From an uncultured Curtobacterium sp. (lineage in GTDB: Bacteria; Actinomycetota; Actinomycetes; Actinomycetales; Microbacteriaceae): a DNA stretch of 64,000 nt. Of the stretch, positions 9,738-20,297 are shown in pieces (the first letter of the stretch is position 1; every line of letters begins with the position of its first letter). The notes under the pieces are model-generated. The model was not told the DNA's origin and ran no database searches. It saw nothing but the letters and a program-made list of their open reading frames with translations. Position numbers and translations under genes: made by a program. The stretch spans positions 24,928-88,927 of the forward strand of contig CAJYUW010000044.1 of the NCBI GenBank assembly GCA_913778205.1. The letters run 5' to 3'.

Positions 9738-9765
9738 AGTGTAAGGAAAACCGCGTGCGCTGGAA
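9738..9765 (-). promoter_or_regulatory. Tentative promoter of the alpha/beta hydrolase gene
   Basis: On the minus strand TTCCAG (9760-9765) and TACACT (9738-9743) are separated by 16 bases, 63 bases upstream of the TTG start. The -10 is good and the -35 is weak. Confidence 0.35.
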
Positions 9766-9856
9766 CATGCGGGTTGCAACTTGGCCCCACAACTGGGTGC
9801 ACGGAGCGGTGTGCCGCTGCGCTCGGAGTCCGCTAGGCCGTGCTCCTGGGTCGGGG

Positions 9857-12199
<2,343 letters not shown>

Positions 12200-12320
12200 T
12201 CAGTTCTACCGGCTGCCACCGACCCGGCGCGCAGCCGGCACCCCGCCCGGGAGCGGCGACGGTACCGACGACCGGATGCGCGGCCGGCAATGCGCCCGGG
12301 AGCGCCGCCCGCACCGCCGC

Positions 12321-13427
12321 TCAGGCGCCGACCGGCACCGCCGACACCGTCGCGTCGATCGTGCACTGCCCGAGCACCCGCGTCCCGACGTAGACCACCG
12401 CGGTCTGCCCGGGCGCGACGCCGGACAGCGGCTCGTCCACGTCGATCACGAGCTGCCCGTCCGCCACCCGCGCGGTCGCCGGCACCGGGTCGGCATGCGC
12501 ACGGATCTGCACGTCGCAGGCGAACGGCGCCGCGGGGTCGGCCGGGGCCGTGCCCGCCCACGTGAACCGCGAGCCGGACATCGAGGTGACGTCGAGCGCC
12601 TCCTTCGGACCCACCACGACGGTGTTCTCCTTCGGGCGGATCTCGAGCACGAACCGCGGCTTGCCGTCCGGCGCCGGTCGGCCGAGGTGCAGGCCCCGAC
12701 GCTGCCCGACGGTGTAGCCCGCAGCGCCCTGGTGCTCCCCCACGACCGTGCCGTCGCGCTCGACGACGTCGCCGGGTGCGGTGCCCACCCGGTCGGCCAG
12801 CCAGCCGCGGGTGTCGCCGTCGGGGATGAAGCAGATGTCGTACGAGTCGGGCTTCTGCGCCACGGTCAACCCGCGGGCGGCGGCCTCGGCCCGGACCTCG
12901 TCCTTCGAGGGCGTGGCACCGAGCGGGAACATCGCGTGCTGGAGCTGCTCGGCCGTCAGGACCCCGAGCACGTAGGACTGGTCCTTCGCCCACGCCGCGG
13001 CGCGGTGGAGCTCGCGGGAGCCGTCCGGCCCGGTCACGATCGAGGCGTAGTGCCCCGTGGCGACCGCGTCGAACCCGAGCGCGAGCGCCTTCTCGAGGAG
13101 CGCCGCGAACTTGATGCGTTCGTTGCACCGCATGCACGGGTTGGGGGTGCGACCGGCCTGGTACTCGGCCACGAAGTCGTCGACGACGTCCTCCTTGAAC
13201 CGCGCCGAGAAGTCCCACACGTAGTACGGGATGCCGAGCACCGAGGCCGCGCGCTGGGCGTCCATCGAGTCCTCGATCGTGCAGCAGCCGCGGCTCCCGG
13301 TCCGCAGCGTGCCGGGCATCCGGCTGAGGGCGAGGTGCACCCCGACCACGTCGTGTCCGGCGTCGACGGCCCGTGCCGCCGCGACCGCCGAGTCGACGCC
13401 ACCGCTCATCGCTGCCAGTACTCGCAT
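12321..13427 (-). CDS. mnmA: tRNA-specific 2-thiouridylase
   Basis: MnmA thiolates U34 of Glu, Gln and Lys tRNAs. The P-loop SGGVDS is at residues 8-13. The catalytic cysteines are visible as Cys98 in NPCMRC and Cys199 in [11 protein letters not shown]. The C-terminal beta-barrel contains GQRRGLHLG. Length (368 residues) is normal. A cysteine desulfurase gene, often adjacent in actinobacteria, is not next to it; an MFS gene diverges 38 bp away instead. TACCCT lies six bases before the ATG; the spacer GGAGGC could also act as a ribosome-binding site. Confidence 0.95.
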   Translation of the reverse strand: MRVLAAMSGGVDSAVAAARAVDAGHDVVGVHLALSRMPGTLRTGSRGCCTIEDSMDAQRAASVLGIPYYVWDFSARFKEDVVDDFVAEYQAGRTPNPCMRCNERIKFAALLEKALALGFDAVATGHYASIVTGPDGSRELHRAAAWAKDQSYVLGVLTAEQLQHAMFPLGATPSKDEVRAEAAARGLTVAQKPDSYDICFIPDGDTRGWLADRVGTAPGDVVERDGTVVGEHQGAAGYTVGQRRGLHLGRPAPDGKPRFVLEIRPKENTVVVGPKEALDVTSMSGSRFTWAGTAPADPAAPFACDVQIRAHADPVPATARVADGQLVIDVDEPLSGVAPGQTAVVYVGTRVLGQCTIDATVSAVPVGA

Positions 13428-13433
13428 GCCTCC

Positions 13434-13439
13434 AGGGTA
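13434..13439 (-). promoter_or_regulatory. -10 element of mnmA, leaderless type
   Basis: TACCCT, six bases (GGAGGC), then ATG. The intergenic space to the divergent MFS gene is only 38 bp, so both promoters must overlap. Confidence 0.5.
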
Positions 13440-13449
13440 AGCACCGGCG

Positions 13450-13455
13450 TACCGT
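13450..13455 (+). promoter_or_regulatory. -10 element of the MFS gene
   Basis: TACCGT ends 10 bases before the MFS ATG, which predicts a leader of only a few bases. Confidence 0.4.
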
Positions 13456-13465
13456 TGTGCGAACG

Positions 13466-14767
13466 ATGCCTGCCGAGACCCCCGCCTTCGACCTCCGGGC
13501 GGTCGTCCTGTCCGGCTTCCTCCCCGCAGCCCTGTTCGCGATCGGCGAGGGGGCGATCATCCCGATCATCCCGATCGCCGCCGACTCCCTCGGCGCAGGG
13601 CTCGCGTTCGCCGGTTTCGTCGCGTCGCTCATCCTCGTCGGCGAGCTGATCGGCGACGTGCCGTCGGGGGTGGTCGTCGGGCGCATCGGCGAGCGGAACG
13701 CGATGATCGGCGCGGCCGGGGTCTCCGTCCTCGGCCTGCTCGTCTGCACCTGGTCGCCGAACCCCTGGGTGCTCGCCGTCGGGGTCTTCCTCGTCGGCGT
13801 CTCGACCGCCGTCTTCGCGCTCGCCCGGCACGCGTACATGACGACCGCGATCCCGGTGCACGTCCGGGCCCGCGCGCTGTCCAGCCTCGGCGGGGTCTTC
13901 CGTTTCGGCTACTTCGTCGGGCCGTTCATCGCTGCCGGGGTCGTCCACCTGACGGGCGCGACACAGAGCGCGTTCTGGATCCACATCACCTGCTGCCTGC
14001 TCGCGGCCGTCGTGCTCCTCGTCATCCGCGACCCCGCGACGGGCGCACGCGGCTTCCGGAAGCCGCACCGCGCCTCCAGGCCGACCGCGCCGGACGTGAC
14101 CACAGCGACCGCCGCGACCGAGCCGCCCACCGACACCGGCGCGCAGTTCGTGCAGGACGAAGCGCACGGCCTCTTCCGCACGATCCGCACGCACCGGAGC
14201 GTGCTGCTCCGCCTCGGCAGCGGCGCCGGCCTGATCGGCGCGCTCCGCGCCGGACGGCAGGTCATCCTGCCGCTGTGGGCCGTGAGCGTCGGCCTCGACG
14301 ACGCGACCGCCGCCCTCGTCATCGGCATCGCCGGGGCCGTCGACTTCGCGCTCTTCTACACGAGCGGGCAGATCATGGACCGCTGGGGTCGGCTCGCGAG
14401 CGCGCTGCCGTGCATGCTCGGCCTGGCGGTCAGTTACTTCCTCCTCGCCTGGTCCGGGCACCTCGACACCCGGGTCGGCTGGTTCGTCGGCATCGCGATC
14501 GGGATGTCGCTCGCGAACGGCGTCGGCTCCGGCATCCTCATGACGCTCGGCGCCGACCTGGCACCACGGGACCACCCGGCGCCGTTCCTCGGAGCGTGGC
14601 GCTTCACGGGCGACTTCGGGCAGGCCGCGGCACCCCTCGTCATCTCGGGGGTGACCGCCGTCGCGTCGATCGCGGTGGCGAGCGGGGTGATGGGTGTGCT
14701 CGGACTCGTCGGCGCCGGGGTGCTCCTGCGCTACGTCCCCCGGTACCTGCCCCGTCGGCTGCGCTGA
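13466..14767 (+). CDS. MFS transporter
   Basis: The 433-residue integral membrane protein has about 12 hydrophobic segments and an MFS motif-A-like loop between the second and third segments ([16 protein letters not shown]). A long hydrophilic Thr/Glu-rich central loop (about residues 200-240) separates two six-helix halves. The fold is that of drug/sugar/proton antiporters of the 12-TM class. The substrate cannot be inferred. The ATG at 13466 is preferred over upstream in-frame codons because they would extend into the mnmA coding region and TACCGT lies just before it. A CCGCGCCTCCAGGCCG copy is embedded in the central-loop coding region (14068-14083). Confidence 0.85.
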   Translation: MPAETPAFDLRAVVLSGFLPAALFAIGEGAIIPIIPIAADSLGAGLAFAGFVASLILVGELIGDVPSGVVVGRIGERNAMIGAAGVSVLGLLVCTWSPNPWVLAVGVFLVGVSTAVFALARHAYMTTAIPVHVRARALSSLGGVFRFGYFVGPFIAAGVVHLTGATQSAFWIHITCCLLAAVVLLVIRDPATGARGFRKPHRASRPTAPDVTTATAATEPPTDTGAQFVQDEAHGLFRTIRTHRSVLLRLGSGAGLIGALRAGRQVILPLWAVSVGLDDATAALVIGIAGAVDFALFYTSGQIMDRWGRLASALPCMLGLAVSYFLLAWSGHLDTRVGWFVGIAIGMSLANGVGSGILMTLGADLAPRDHPAPFLGAWRFTGDFGQAAAPLVISGVTAVASIAVASGVMGVLGLVGAGVLLRYVPRYLPRRLR

Positions 14768-14834
14768 CGCGCGCTGCGCTGCGCACCGTCGGTCCGTCGG
14801 CGCGTCAGTCCGTCGGTCCGTCGGTCCAGCCGTC

Positions 14835-14849
14835 CGGGAGGCCCGGTGC
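14835..14849. repeat. Copy of the dispersed GGGAGGC motif
   Basis: CCGGGAGGCCCGGTGC lies between the MFS stop and tRNA-Leu. Short GTCCGTCGG direct repeats precede it (14790-14827). Confidence 0.6.
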
Positions 14850-14875
14850 GAGTCCGCCCCGCCCGTCGCGCTCGG

Positions 14876-14881
14876 TAGACT
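14876..14881 (+). promoter_or_regulatory. -10 element of tRNA-Leu
   Basis: TAGACT ends 10 bases before the mature 5' end of the tRNA, a normal distance for a stable-RNA promoter. Confidence 0.5.
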
Positions 14882-14891
14882 GCCGCTGCTC

Positions 14892-14971
14892 GCGGGAGTG
14901 GTGGAATTGGTAGACACGCAGGATTTAGGTTCCTGTGCCCCGGCGTGAGGGTTCGAGTCCCTCCTTCCGCA
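14892..14971 (+). tRNA. tRNA-Leu (anticodon UAG)
   Basis: Acceptor arms GCGGGAG and CTTCCGC pair with one G-U. The D arm contains AATTGGTAGACAC. The anticodon stem-loop CAGGA-TTTAGGT-TCCTG presents TAG, and the T arm is GAGGG-TTCGAGT-CCCTC. A class II variable arm (TGCCCCGGCGT) identifies it as Leu. CCA is not encoded. It decodes CUA, a rare codon in this genome style. Confidence 0.95.
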
Positions 14972-15039
14972 CGACAGACGGCACTCCGCACGACGGACGG
15001 GCCCTGCGCAGCATGGCCGGCACTCCGCACGACGGACGG
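14967..15039. repeat. Three direct repeats beginning in the tRNA-Leu 3' end
   Basis: CCGCACGACRGACGG occurs at 14967-14981, 14986-15000 and 15025-15039. The first copy includes the last bases of the tRNA acceptor stem. The spacing is 19 and 39 bases. Confidence 0.8.
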
Positions 15040-15109
15040 TTCTCCGCAGGATCCGCGCGATGTCCGGGAACTCATACGGACGGCGGATGGGCAGGACACC
15101 CCGGGGCGG

Positions 15110-15115
15110 TACCCT
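15110..15115 (+). promoter_or_regulatory. Probable -10 element of the dedA-type gene
   Basis: TACCCT lies 50 bases before the ATG and leaves a leader of about 40 bases that carries the GGAAGA ribosome-binding site. Confidence 0.35.
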
Positions 15116-15165
15116 CGACCCAGCGGGGACCTCCTCGTGTCCACGCCCGCCCGACCGGAAGAACC

Positions 15166-15858
15166 ATGCACTCCGTCGCACTCGCCCTGATCCCCTGGCT
15201 GGATCCGCAGTACATCCTCGACCACTTCGGGGCCGTCGCCGTGCTCGTCGTCTGCGCGATCATCTTCGCGGAGACCGGCCTGCTCGTCGGCTTCATCTTC
15301 CCGGGCGACAGCCTCCTCGTCATCACCGGCCTGTTCGCCTTCGACCGCGGCGGTGCGATCGGCGGGATCCCGGTCTGGGTCGCCGCCCTGATGATCGCCG
15401 CGTCCGCGTTCCTCGGCGGTGAGCTCGGCTACTACATCGGCAAGAAGGCCGGTCCCCCGATCTTCGAGCGCAAGGAGAGCGGCCTGTTCTCCAAGGCGAA
15501 CGTCGACCGCACGTACTCCTTCTTCGACCGCTTCGGCCCGCTCGCCGTGATCCTCGCCCGGTTCGTGCCGGTCGTCCGGACCTTCCTGCCGATCGCCGCG
15601 GGCGTGGGGCGGATGAACTACCGGAAGTACTCGCTCTACAACGCGGTGGGTGCGCTCGTGTGGGGTGTCGGCGTGACGTTCCTCGGGTACGTGCTCGGGT
15701 TCGTCCCGGTCGTCGGCGACCTCGTGCGCAACTACATCGACGTGATCCTGCTCCTCGCCGTGGTCGTGACGGTCGTCCCCGTGGCGCTCACCGTGCTCCG
15801 CAACCAGCGCAAGGCCAAGCGGGACGCCGAGGCCGAGACCGAGGTCGAGCGCCCGTAG
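15166..15858 (+). CDS. DedA family membrane protein
   Basis: The 230-residue DedA/SNARE-associated (VTT) domain protein sits in the cytoplasmic membrane. The family is implicated in lipid-carrier (undecaprenyl phosphate) or lipid recycling and membrane homeostasis. Diagnostic elements are ETGLLVGFIFPGDSLL (residues ~36-51), GELGYYIGKKAG and the re-entrant-loop signature RFVPVVRTFLPIAAGVGRM. A charged Lys/Glu/Arg tail ends the protein. The ATG is chosen because GGAAGA lies just upstream and the first membrane segment follows directly. It is convergent with rdgB, and a very strong hairpin lies between the two. Confidence 0.92.
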   Translation: MHSVALALIPWLDPQYILDHFGAVAVLVVCAIIFAETGLLVGFIFPGDSLLVITGLFAFDRGGAIGGIPVWVAALMIAASAFLGGELGYYIGKKAGPPIFERKESGLFSKANVDRTYSFFDRFGPLAVILARFVPVVRTFLPIAAGVGRMNYRKYSLYNAVGALVWGVGVTFLGYVLGFVPVVGDLVRNYIDVILLLAVVVTVVPVALTVLRNQRKAKRDAEAETEVERP

Positions 15859-15925
15859 CGCCAACGGCCGCAGCCGCGCGCACGTCGGCGCACGCGCGTT
15901 CGCGTCCGCGCGCGACTTCGCGTTG

Positions 15926-15985
15926 GCACAACCAAAGACGCTCCGCACCACGTCATCCCGTGGTGCGGAGCGTCTTTGGTTGTGC
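15926..15985. terminator. Perfect 27-bp hairpin between convergent genes
   Basis: Arms 15926-15952 and 15959-15985 are perfect inverse complements over 27 bp with a 6-base loop TCATCC. The element sits between the dedA-type gene and rdgB, so it can end transcription in both directions. The 3' arm on the plus strand contains CTTTGGTTG, the only T-rich stretch near it. Confidence 0.85.
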
Positions 15986-16053
15986 GGCAGCATCCGGCGC
16001 CGGCCGCCCGACGACCTCGACGCTGGGCGCCCCGCGGTGCCTCGCAGCGCCTC

Positions 16054-16650
16054 CTACTCGGCGCTGCAGTACTCCCGCACGATCGGCGCGATCCCCCGGA
16101 ACGCCTTCGACCGGTGGCTCAGGGCGTTCTTCTCGTCGCGGGTGAGCTCCGCCGAGGTCCGGTCGGCGTCGTCGGGCCGGAACACCGGGTCGTAGCCGTG
16201 TCCACCGGTTCCGATCGGCTCCGTCGTGACCTCACCGTTCCACACCGCCTCGAACACGTGCTCGGTGCCGTCCGGCGTGACGAACGCTGCGGCGCACACG
16301 AACGCGGCGGTGCGCTCGACGACGCCCTCGAGGTTCCGCAGCAGCAGCGCGATGTTGTCCGCGTCGACCCGGGTGCCCGCGTACCGGGCCGAGTGGATGC
16401 CCGGCGCACCGTCGAGCGCGTCGACCGCGATGCCGGAGTCGTCGGCGAGCGCCGGGAGCCCGGTGTGCTCGACCGCGGCCCGCGCCTTGATGAGGGCGTT
16501 CGCGGCGTAGGAGTCGCCGTCCTCGACGGGCTCCGGGCCGTCGTACCCGACGAGCTCGACGCCGTCCCCGAGGGCGTCGCCGAGGATGTCCCGGAGCTCG
16601 ACGAGCTTGCCGGCGTTGTGACTGGCGAGGACGACGCGCCGCTCGGTCAC
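16054..16650 (-). CDS. rdgB: RdgB/HAM1 non-canonical purine NTP pyrophosphatase
   Basis: This enzyme hydrolyses dITP, XTP and ITP to monophosphates, removing deaminated purines from the nucleotide pool. The 198-residue product shows the family pattern: [15 protein letters not shown] at the N-terminus (nucleotide binding), [26 protein letters not shown] in the middle, [10 protein letters not shown], and SHRSKAFRG near the end. The GTG start overlaps the rph stop codon as GTGA, so it is translationally coupled as the last gene of murI-rph-rdgB. Confidence 0.96.
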   Translation of the reverse strand: MTERRVVLASHNAGKLVELRDILGDALGDGVELVGYDGPEPVEDGDSYAANALIKARAAVEHTGLPALADDSGIAVDALDGAPGIHSARYAGTRVDADNIALLLRNLEGVVERTAAFVCAAAFVTPDGTEHVFEAVWNGEVTTEPIGTGGHGYDPVFRPDDADRTSAELTRDEKNALSHRSKAFRGIAPIVREYCSAE

Positions 16651-17381
16651 GAGGACTGCCCCAGCACCTCGCGCTGGATCGCCGCGAGCGAGGCGTTGCC
16701 CGCGAGACCCAGGTCGAGCAGCGTGTTCAGCTCGTCGCGGTCGAACGGCGCGTGCTCGGCCGTGCCCTGGACCTCGATGAACTTGCCGGACCCGGTGGTC
16801 ACGATGTTCATGTCGGTGTCGGCCGCCGAGTCCTCGGTGTAGGCGAGGTCGAGCATCGGCTCCCCCTTGACGATCCCGACCGAGATCGCCTGCACGCTGT
16901 CGAGCAGCGGAGTCGCCTTCTTCCCGACGAAACCGCGCTCGCGGCCCCACTCGATCGCGTCGACCATCGCGACGTAGGCGCCCGTGATCGATGCCGTGCG
17001 CGTGCCGCCGTCGGCCTGGAGCACGTCGCAGTCGATCACGAGGGTGTTCTCGCCGAGCCCCTTGGTGTCGACGACCGCACGGAGCGAGCGTCCGATCAGC
17101 CGCGAGATCTCGTGCGTCCGTCCCCCGACGCGGCCCTTGATCGACTCGCGCTGCATGCGCTCGTTCGTCGAGCGGGGCAGCATCGAGTACTCCGCCGTGA
17201 CCCAGCCGGTGCCCTTGCCCGCGAGCCAGCGCGGGACCCCGTTCGTGAAGCTCGCGGTGCACAGCACCCTGGTGTTCCCGAACGAGATGAGCGCGCTGCC
17301 CTCGGCCTGCGTGCTCCACCCCCGCTCGATCGTGACGGGACGGTGGTCGGTCGCGGTGCGGCCGTCGATGCGGGTGCTCAT
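16647..17381 (-). CDS. rph: Ribonuclease PH
   Basis: RNase PH is a phosphorolytic 3'-to-5' exoribonuclease that trims tRNA 3' ends. The 244-residue protein has the conserved core [35 protein letters not shown] (split by family position), the [25 protein letters not shown] phosphate/RNA-binding segment and [20 protein letters not shown]. Its ATG overlaps the murI stop codon (ATGA), and its stop overlaps the rdgB start. As I recall, the rph-rdgB pairing with murI nearby is also found in M. tuberculosis (Rv1338-Rv1341). Confidence 0.97.
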   Translation of the reverse strand: MSTRIDGRTATDHRPVTIERGWSTQAEGSALISFGNTRVLCTASFTNGVPRWLAGKGTGWVTAEYSMLPRSTNERMQRESIKGRVGGRTHEISRLIGRSLRAVVDTKGLGENTLVIDCDVLQADGGTRTASITGAYVAMVDAIEWGRERGFVGKKATPLLDSVQAISVGIVKGEPMLDLAYTEDSAADTDMNIVTTGSGKFIEVQGTAEHAPFDRDELNTLLDLGLAGNASLAAIQREVLGQSS

Positions 17382-18223
17382 GGCGTCCTTTCGGTGTGGG
17401 GCAGCAGGATCGCCCCGGTCTGGAGGTGTCCGACGCTCGAGACCTCGGGGCCGAGGAAGCGTCGGGCGAGTCGGATGAAGCCGTTCTTGTCGTCGCCGGT
17501 CGCCTCGAACGCGTACGTCGGCGGCTCCGGCGTCGTCCGCTCGAGACCGTGCTCGACGAGCCGTCGGTAGACGTCGTTGGCGGTCTCCTCGGCGCTCGAC
17601 ACGAGGGTCACATCCGGCCCCATCACGTACTGGATCGCGGCGGACATGAGCGGGTAGTGGGTGCAGCCGAGGACGAGCGTGTCGACGTCGGCGTCCCGGA
17701 TCGGCGCGAGGTACTGGTCGGCGACGGCGCGGAGCGCGGGCGACGACGTGTCCCCGGCCTCGACGAACTCGACGAACCGCGGGCAGGCGGCGAGCGACAG
17801 GGTGACGTCCGCGGCGACGGCGAAGGCGTCCTCGTACGCGCGGGAGGCGATCGTGCCGACCGTGCCGATCACGCCGATGCGGCCGGTCCGGGTCTGCTTG
17901 ACGGCGGCACGGGCAGCGGGCTGGATGACCTCGACGACCGGGATGCCGTACGCCTGCTCGTACCGTTCCCGGGCGTCGCGGAGCACGGCCGACGAGGCGG
18001 TGTTGCACGCGATCACGAGCGCCTTGACGCCCTGTTCGACGAGGTCGTCCATCACCTCGAGCGCGTACCGACGCACGTCCGCGATGCGCTTCGGGCCGTA
18101 CGGCGAGTGCACGGTGTCCCCGACGTACCGGATGCTCTCCCGCGGCAGCTGGTCGATGATCGCCCGCGCCACCGTGAGCCCGCCGACGCCGCTGTCGAAG
18201 ACTCCGATCGGTGCATCCGTCAC
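17378..18223 (-). CDS. murI: Glutamate racemase
   Basis: MurI makes D-glutamate for peptidoglycan. The two catalytic cysteines are present: Cys73 in VIACNTASS and Cys187 in [10 protein letters not shown]. The N-terminal [13 protein letters not shown] and SPYGPKRI are diagnostic. I chose the GTG at 18223 because TACGCT ends 7 bases upstream, the leaderless arrangement. The in-frame GTG at 18229 would lie inside that spacer. Both give normal length (281 or 283 residues). It heads the murI-rph-rdgB operon and diverges from the nicotinate phosphoribosyltransferase gene. Confidence 0.95.
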   Translation of the reverse strand: MTDAPIGVFDSGVGGLTVARAIIDQLPRESIRYVGDTVHSPYGPKRIADVRRYALEVMDDLVEQGVKALVIACNTASSAVLRDARERYEQAYGIPVVEVIQPAARAAVKQTRTGRIGVIGTVGTIASRAYEDAFAVAADVTLSLAACPRFVEFVEAGDTSSPALRAVADQYLAPIRDADVDTLVLGCTHYPLMSAAIQYVMGPDVTLVSSAEETANDVYRRLVEHGLERTTPEPPTYAFEATGDDKNGFIRLARRFLGPEVSSVGHLQTGAILLPHTERTP

Positions 18224-18230
18224 GGTCACC

Positions 18231-18236
18231 AGCGTA
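18231..18236 (-). promoter_or_regulatory. -10 element of murI-rph-rdgB, leaderless type
   Basis: TACGCT, seven bases, then GTG on the minus strand. No ribosome-binding site is visible. Confidence 0.5.
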
Positions 18237-18273
18237 CCGACCGCACGACGCGACCCGACCGCTCGACGCGACC

Positions 18274-18289
18274 CGGGCCTCCCGGCCGG
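18274..18289. repeat. Copy of the dispersed GCCTCCC motif in a divergent promoter region
   Basis: CGGGCCTCCCGGCCGG lies in the 177-bp gap between murI and the nicotinate phosphoribosyltransferase gene. The rest of the gap holds several CCGCCGCAGC direct repeats. Confidence 0.55.
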
Positions 18290-18387
18290 ACATTGCCGGA
18301 GCGTCGCGCCCGCCGCAGCCCCGCGCCCCGCCGCAGCGCCGAACCCCGCCGCAGCGTCGCGGCCTGCCGGAGCACCTGGCCCTGCCG

Positions 18388-18393
18388 TAGTGT
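18388..18393 (+). promoter_or_regulatory. -10 element of the nicotinate phosphoribosyltransferase gene, leaderless type
   Basis: TAGTGT, seven bases (CGGGGAG), then GTG. The spacer could alternatively be a ribosome-binding site too close to the start. Confidence 0.45.
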
Positions 18394-18400
18394 CGGGGAG

Positions 18401-19690
18401 GTGACCAGCGCGCTCCTCACGGACCAGTACGAACTCACGATGGTGGACGCCGCCCTGAAGGACGGCACCGCCGACCGGCGGTGCGTCTTCGAGGTGTTCG
18501 CCCGCCGACTGCCGGACGGACGCCGCTACGGCGTCGCGGCCGGGCTCGGCCGGTTCCTCACGGCGCTCGGCGACTTCCGGTTCGGCGACGAGGAGATCGG
18601 CTTCCTCCGCGACCGCGGCGTCATCGACGCCGGCACCGCCACGTGGCTCGCCGACTACCGGTTCACCGGGAACGTCCGCGCGTACCGCGAGGGCGAGGTC
18701 TTCTTCCCGAACTCCCCCGTCCTCCAGGTCGAGGGCACCTTCGCCGAGGCGGTCGTCCTCGAGACCCTCGCGCTGAGCATCTTCAACGCCGACTCCGCGA
18801 TCGCGAGCGCCGCCGCGCGCATGGTGTCCGCCGCCGACCACCGCCCCCTCGCCGAGATGGGCTCCCGGCGCACGGGCGAGTGGAACGCGGTCGCCGCCGC
18901 CCGCGCCGCCTACATCGCCGGGTTCGGTGCGACGAGCAACCTCGAGGCCGGTCGCACGTGGGGCATCCCGACGATGGGCACCGCCGCGCACGCCTTCACG
19001 CTGCTGCACGACTCGGAGGAAGCGGCGTTCCGGTCGCAGATCGACGCCCTCGGCACCGGCACGACCCTGCTCGTCGACACCTACGACATCGAGGCCGCGG
19101 TGGAGACCGCCGTCCGCCTCACCGACGGGAAGCTCGGCGCGGTGCGCATCGACTCCGGCGACCTGCCGTCGGTCGTCGCGGCGGTCCGGGCGCAGCTCGA
19201 CCGCCTCGGCGCCACCGGAACGCGGATCACGGTCACGAACGACCTCGACGAGTACACCATCGCCGCGCTCCGGGCCGCCCCGGTGGACTCCTACGGGGTC
19301 GGCACGTCGGTCGTGTCCGGGTCCGGGCACCCGGCGGCCGGCATGGTGTTCAAGCTCGTGGCCCACCGGGACGCCGCCGACGAGGCGTGGGTGCCGGTCG
19401 CGAAGAAGTCCGCCGACAAGGCCTCGACCGGCGGCCGGAAGGAGGCCGGGCGGCGCCTGCGGAACGGCATCGCGACCGCCGAGGTCGTCCTCACCCAGGG
19501 CGCCGTCGGGCCGGACGAGCGCCCGCTGCTCGTCCCCGTGGTGACCGAGGGCGAGATCGACCCCGCGTTCCTCGGCAGTACGGGGGTCGAGGCCGCCCGC
19601 CGCCACCACACGATGGCGAAGGCCGAGCTGCCCGTCGACGCATCACGCATCGGTCGGGGCGACCCGGCCATCCCCACGCTCGTCATCTGA
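18401..19690 (+). CDS. pncB: Nicotinate phosphoribosyltransferase
   Basis: This enzyme joins nicotinate to PRPP in the Preiss-Handler NAD salvage route. The 429-residue product shows [18 protein letters not shown] at the N-terminus, [29 protein letters not shown] (typical core, divided by short variable positions), a GTAAHAF histidine segment and a RIDSGDL phosphoribosyl-binding motif. [11 protein letters not shown] is the PRPP/phosphate loop. The GTG is chosen because the family N-terminus begins directly after it. It is divergent from murI; proximity of pncB-type genes to murI and rph recurs in actinobacteria. Confidence 0.95.
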   Translation: MTSALLTDQYELTMVDAALKDGTADRRCVFEVFARRLPDGRRYGVAAGLGRFLTALGDFRFGDEEIGFLRDRGVIDAGTATWLADYRFTGNVRAYREGEVFFPNSPVLQVEGTFAEAVVLETLALSIFNADSAIASAAARMVSAADHRPLAEMGSRRTGEWNAVAAARAAYIAGFGATSNLEAGRTWGIPTMGTAAHAFTLLHDSEEAAFRSQIDALGTGTTLLVDTYDIEAAVETAVRLTDGKLGAVRIDSGDLPSVVAAVRAQLDRLGATGTRITVTNDLDEYTIAALRAAPVDSYGVGTSVVSGSGHPAAGMVFKLVAHRDAADEAWVPVAKKSADKASTGGRKEAGRRLRNGIATAEVVLTQGAVGPDERPLLVPVVTEGEIDPAFLGSTGVEAARRHHTMAKAELPVDASRIGRGDPAIPTLVI

Positions 19691-19715
19691 GCGTGTCACC
19701 CGCACGTCGGCGGCG

Positions 19716-19976
19716 TCACTCCGCCTTCATGCGCTCGTAGATCTTCTTGCAGTCGGGGCAGACCGGGAACTTCTCCGGGTCGCGCCCGGGGATCCACTTC
19801 TTCCCGCAGAGCGCCTTGACGGGCTTGCCGCTGAGCGCCGACTCGAGGATCTTGTCCTTCTTCACGTAGTGCGAGAACCGCTCGTGATCACCGGGCTCGA
19901 TCGCCTCGTCCTCGAGGAGCTTCTCGAGCTCGCGGTCCATCACGTCGAGGCCGCCACCGGGTTCCGTCATGCTCAT
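19716..19976 (-). CDS. DUF3039 family protein
   Basis: This 86-residue protein is of a family confined to actinobacteria (DUF3039), with unknown function. The acidic N-terminal half (MDRELEKLLEDEAIEPGDHERFSHYV) is followed by a two-pair cysteine segment: ALCGKKW and FPVCPDCKKIYERMK. The Cys arrangement (C-x(n)-CxxC) suggests a small zinc-binding site, which is inference. TACCCT lies six bases before the first ATG (19976); a second ATG two codons later is possible. It is convergent with the nicotinate phosphoribosyltransferase gene, with 25 bp between the stop codons. Confidence 0.88.
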   Translation of the reverse strand: MSMTEPGGGLDVMDRELEKLLEDEAIEPGDHERFSHYVKKDKILESALSGKPVKALCGKKWIPGRDPEKFPVCPDCKKIYERMKAE

Positions 19977-19982
19977 GCGTCC

Positions 19983-19988
19983 AGGGTA
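19983..19988 (-). promoter_or_regulatory. -10 element of the DUF3039 gene, leaderless type
   Basis: TACCCT, six bases (GGACGC), then ATG on the minus strand. Confidence 0.5.
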
Positions 19989-20003
19989 CGACGCGCACGG
20001 CCG

Positions 20004-20120
20004 GGTGGCGACGGCCGGGAGGCGCGGTGCGGGCCCGCCACGGGCCTCCCGGCCAGCGAGGTGGCGACGATCGGGAGGCGCGGTACCGGCCCGCCACGGG
20101 CCTCCCGGATGCTCCGGTGG
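20004..20120. repeat. 56-bp tandem repeat containing the GGGAGGC/GCCTCCC palindrome
   Basis: GGTGGCGAC starts units at 20004 and 20060, with a third truncated start (GGTGGCGGC) at 20116, an exact 56-bp spacing. Each full unit holds GGGAGGCGCGG and, about 20 bases on, GGGCCTCCCGG, which can pair as a hairpin. The array fills most of the 321-bp gap between the DUF3039 gene and the ABC permease. Nothing else is recognisable in that gap. Confidence 0.85.
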
Positions 20121-20297
20121 CGGCGATGCGCCGGCGGCGACACGACGGTCGGTCAGAGGGACGGATCGGACGGCCGGATGGCCGCGCCCCGCCGGACGGT
20201 GCAACGACGACGGTGGGTGACGAGCCGCTCGGCGCGGCACACGGCTGCGACGCGCGCCGCTCCGCGGACCGTACGCCGTCGAGGCGCGCGGACGCGG

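Noticed and set aside
14892..15166. Integrated element at tRNA-Leu
   Set aside because: The direct repeats are short and no integrase, phage or plasmid gene lies between tRNA and the dedA-type gene.
20004..20120. Possible CRISPR array because of evenly spaced palindromic repeats
   Set aside because: The repeat unit (56 bp) is contiguous with no unique spacers, and no cas genes are present.
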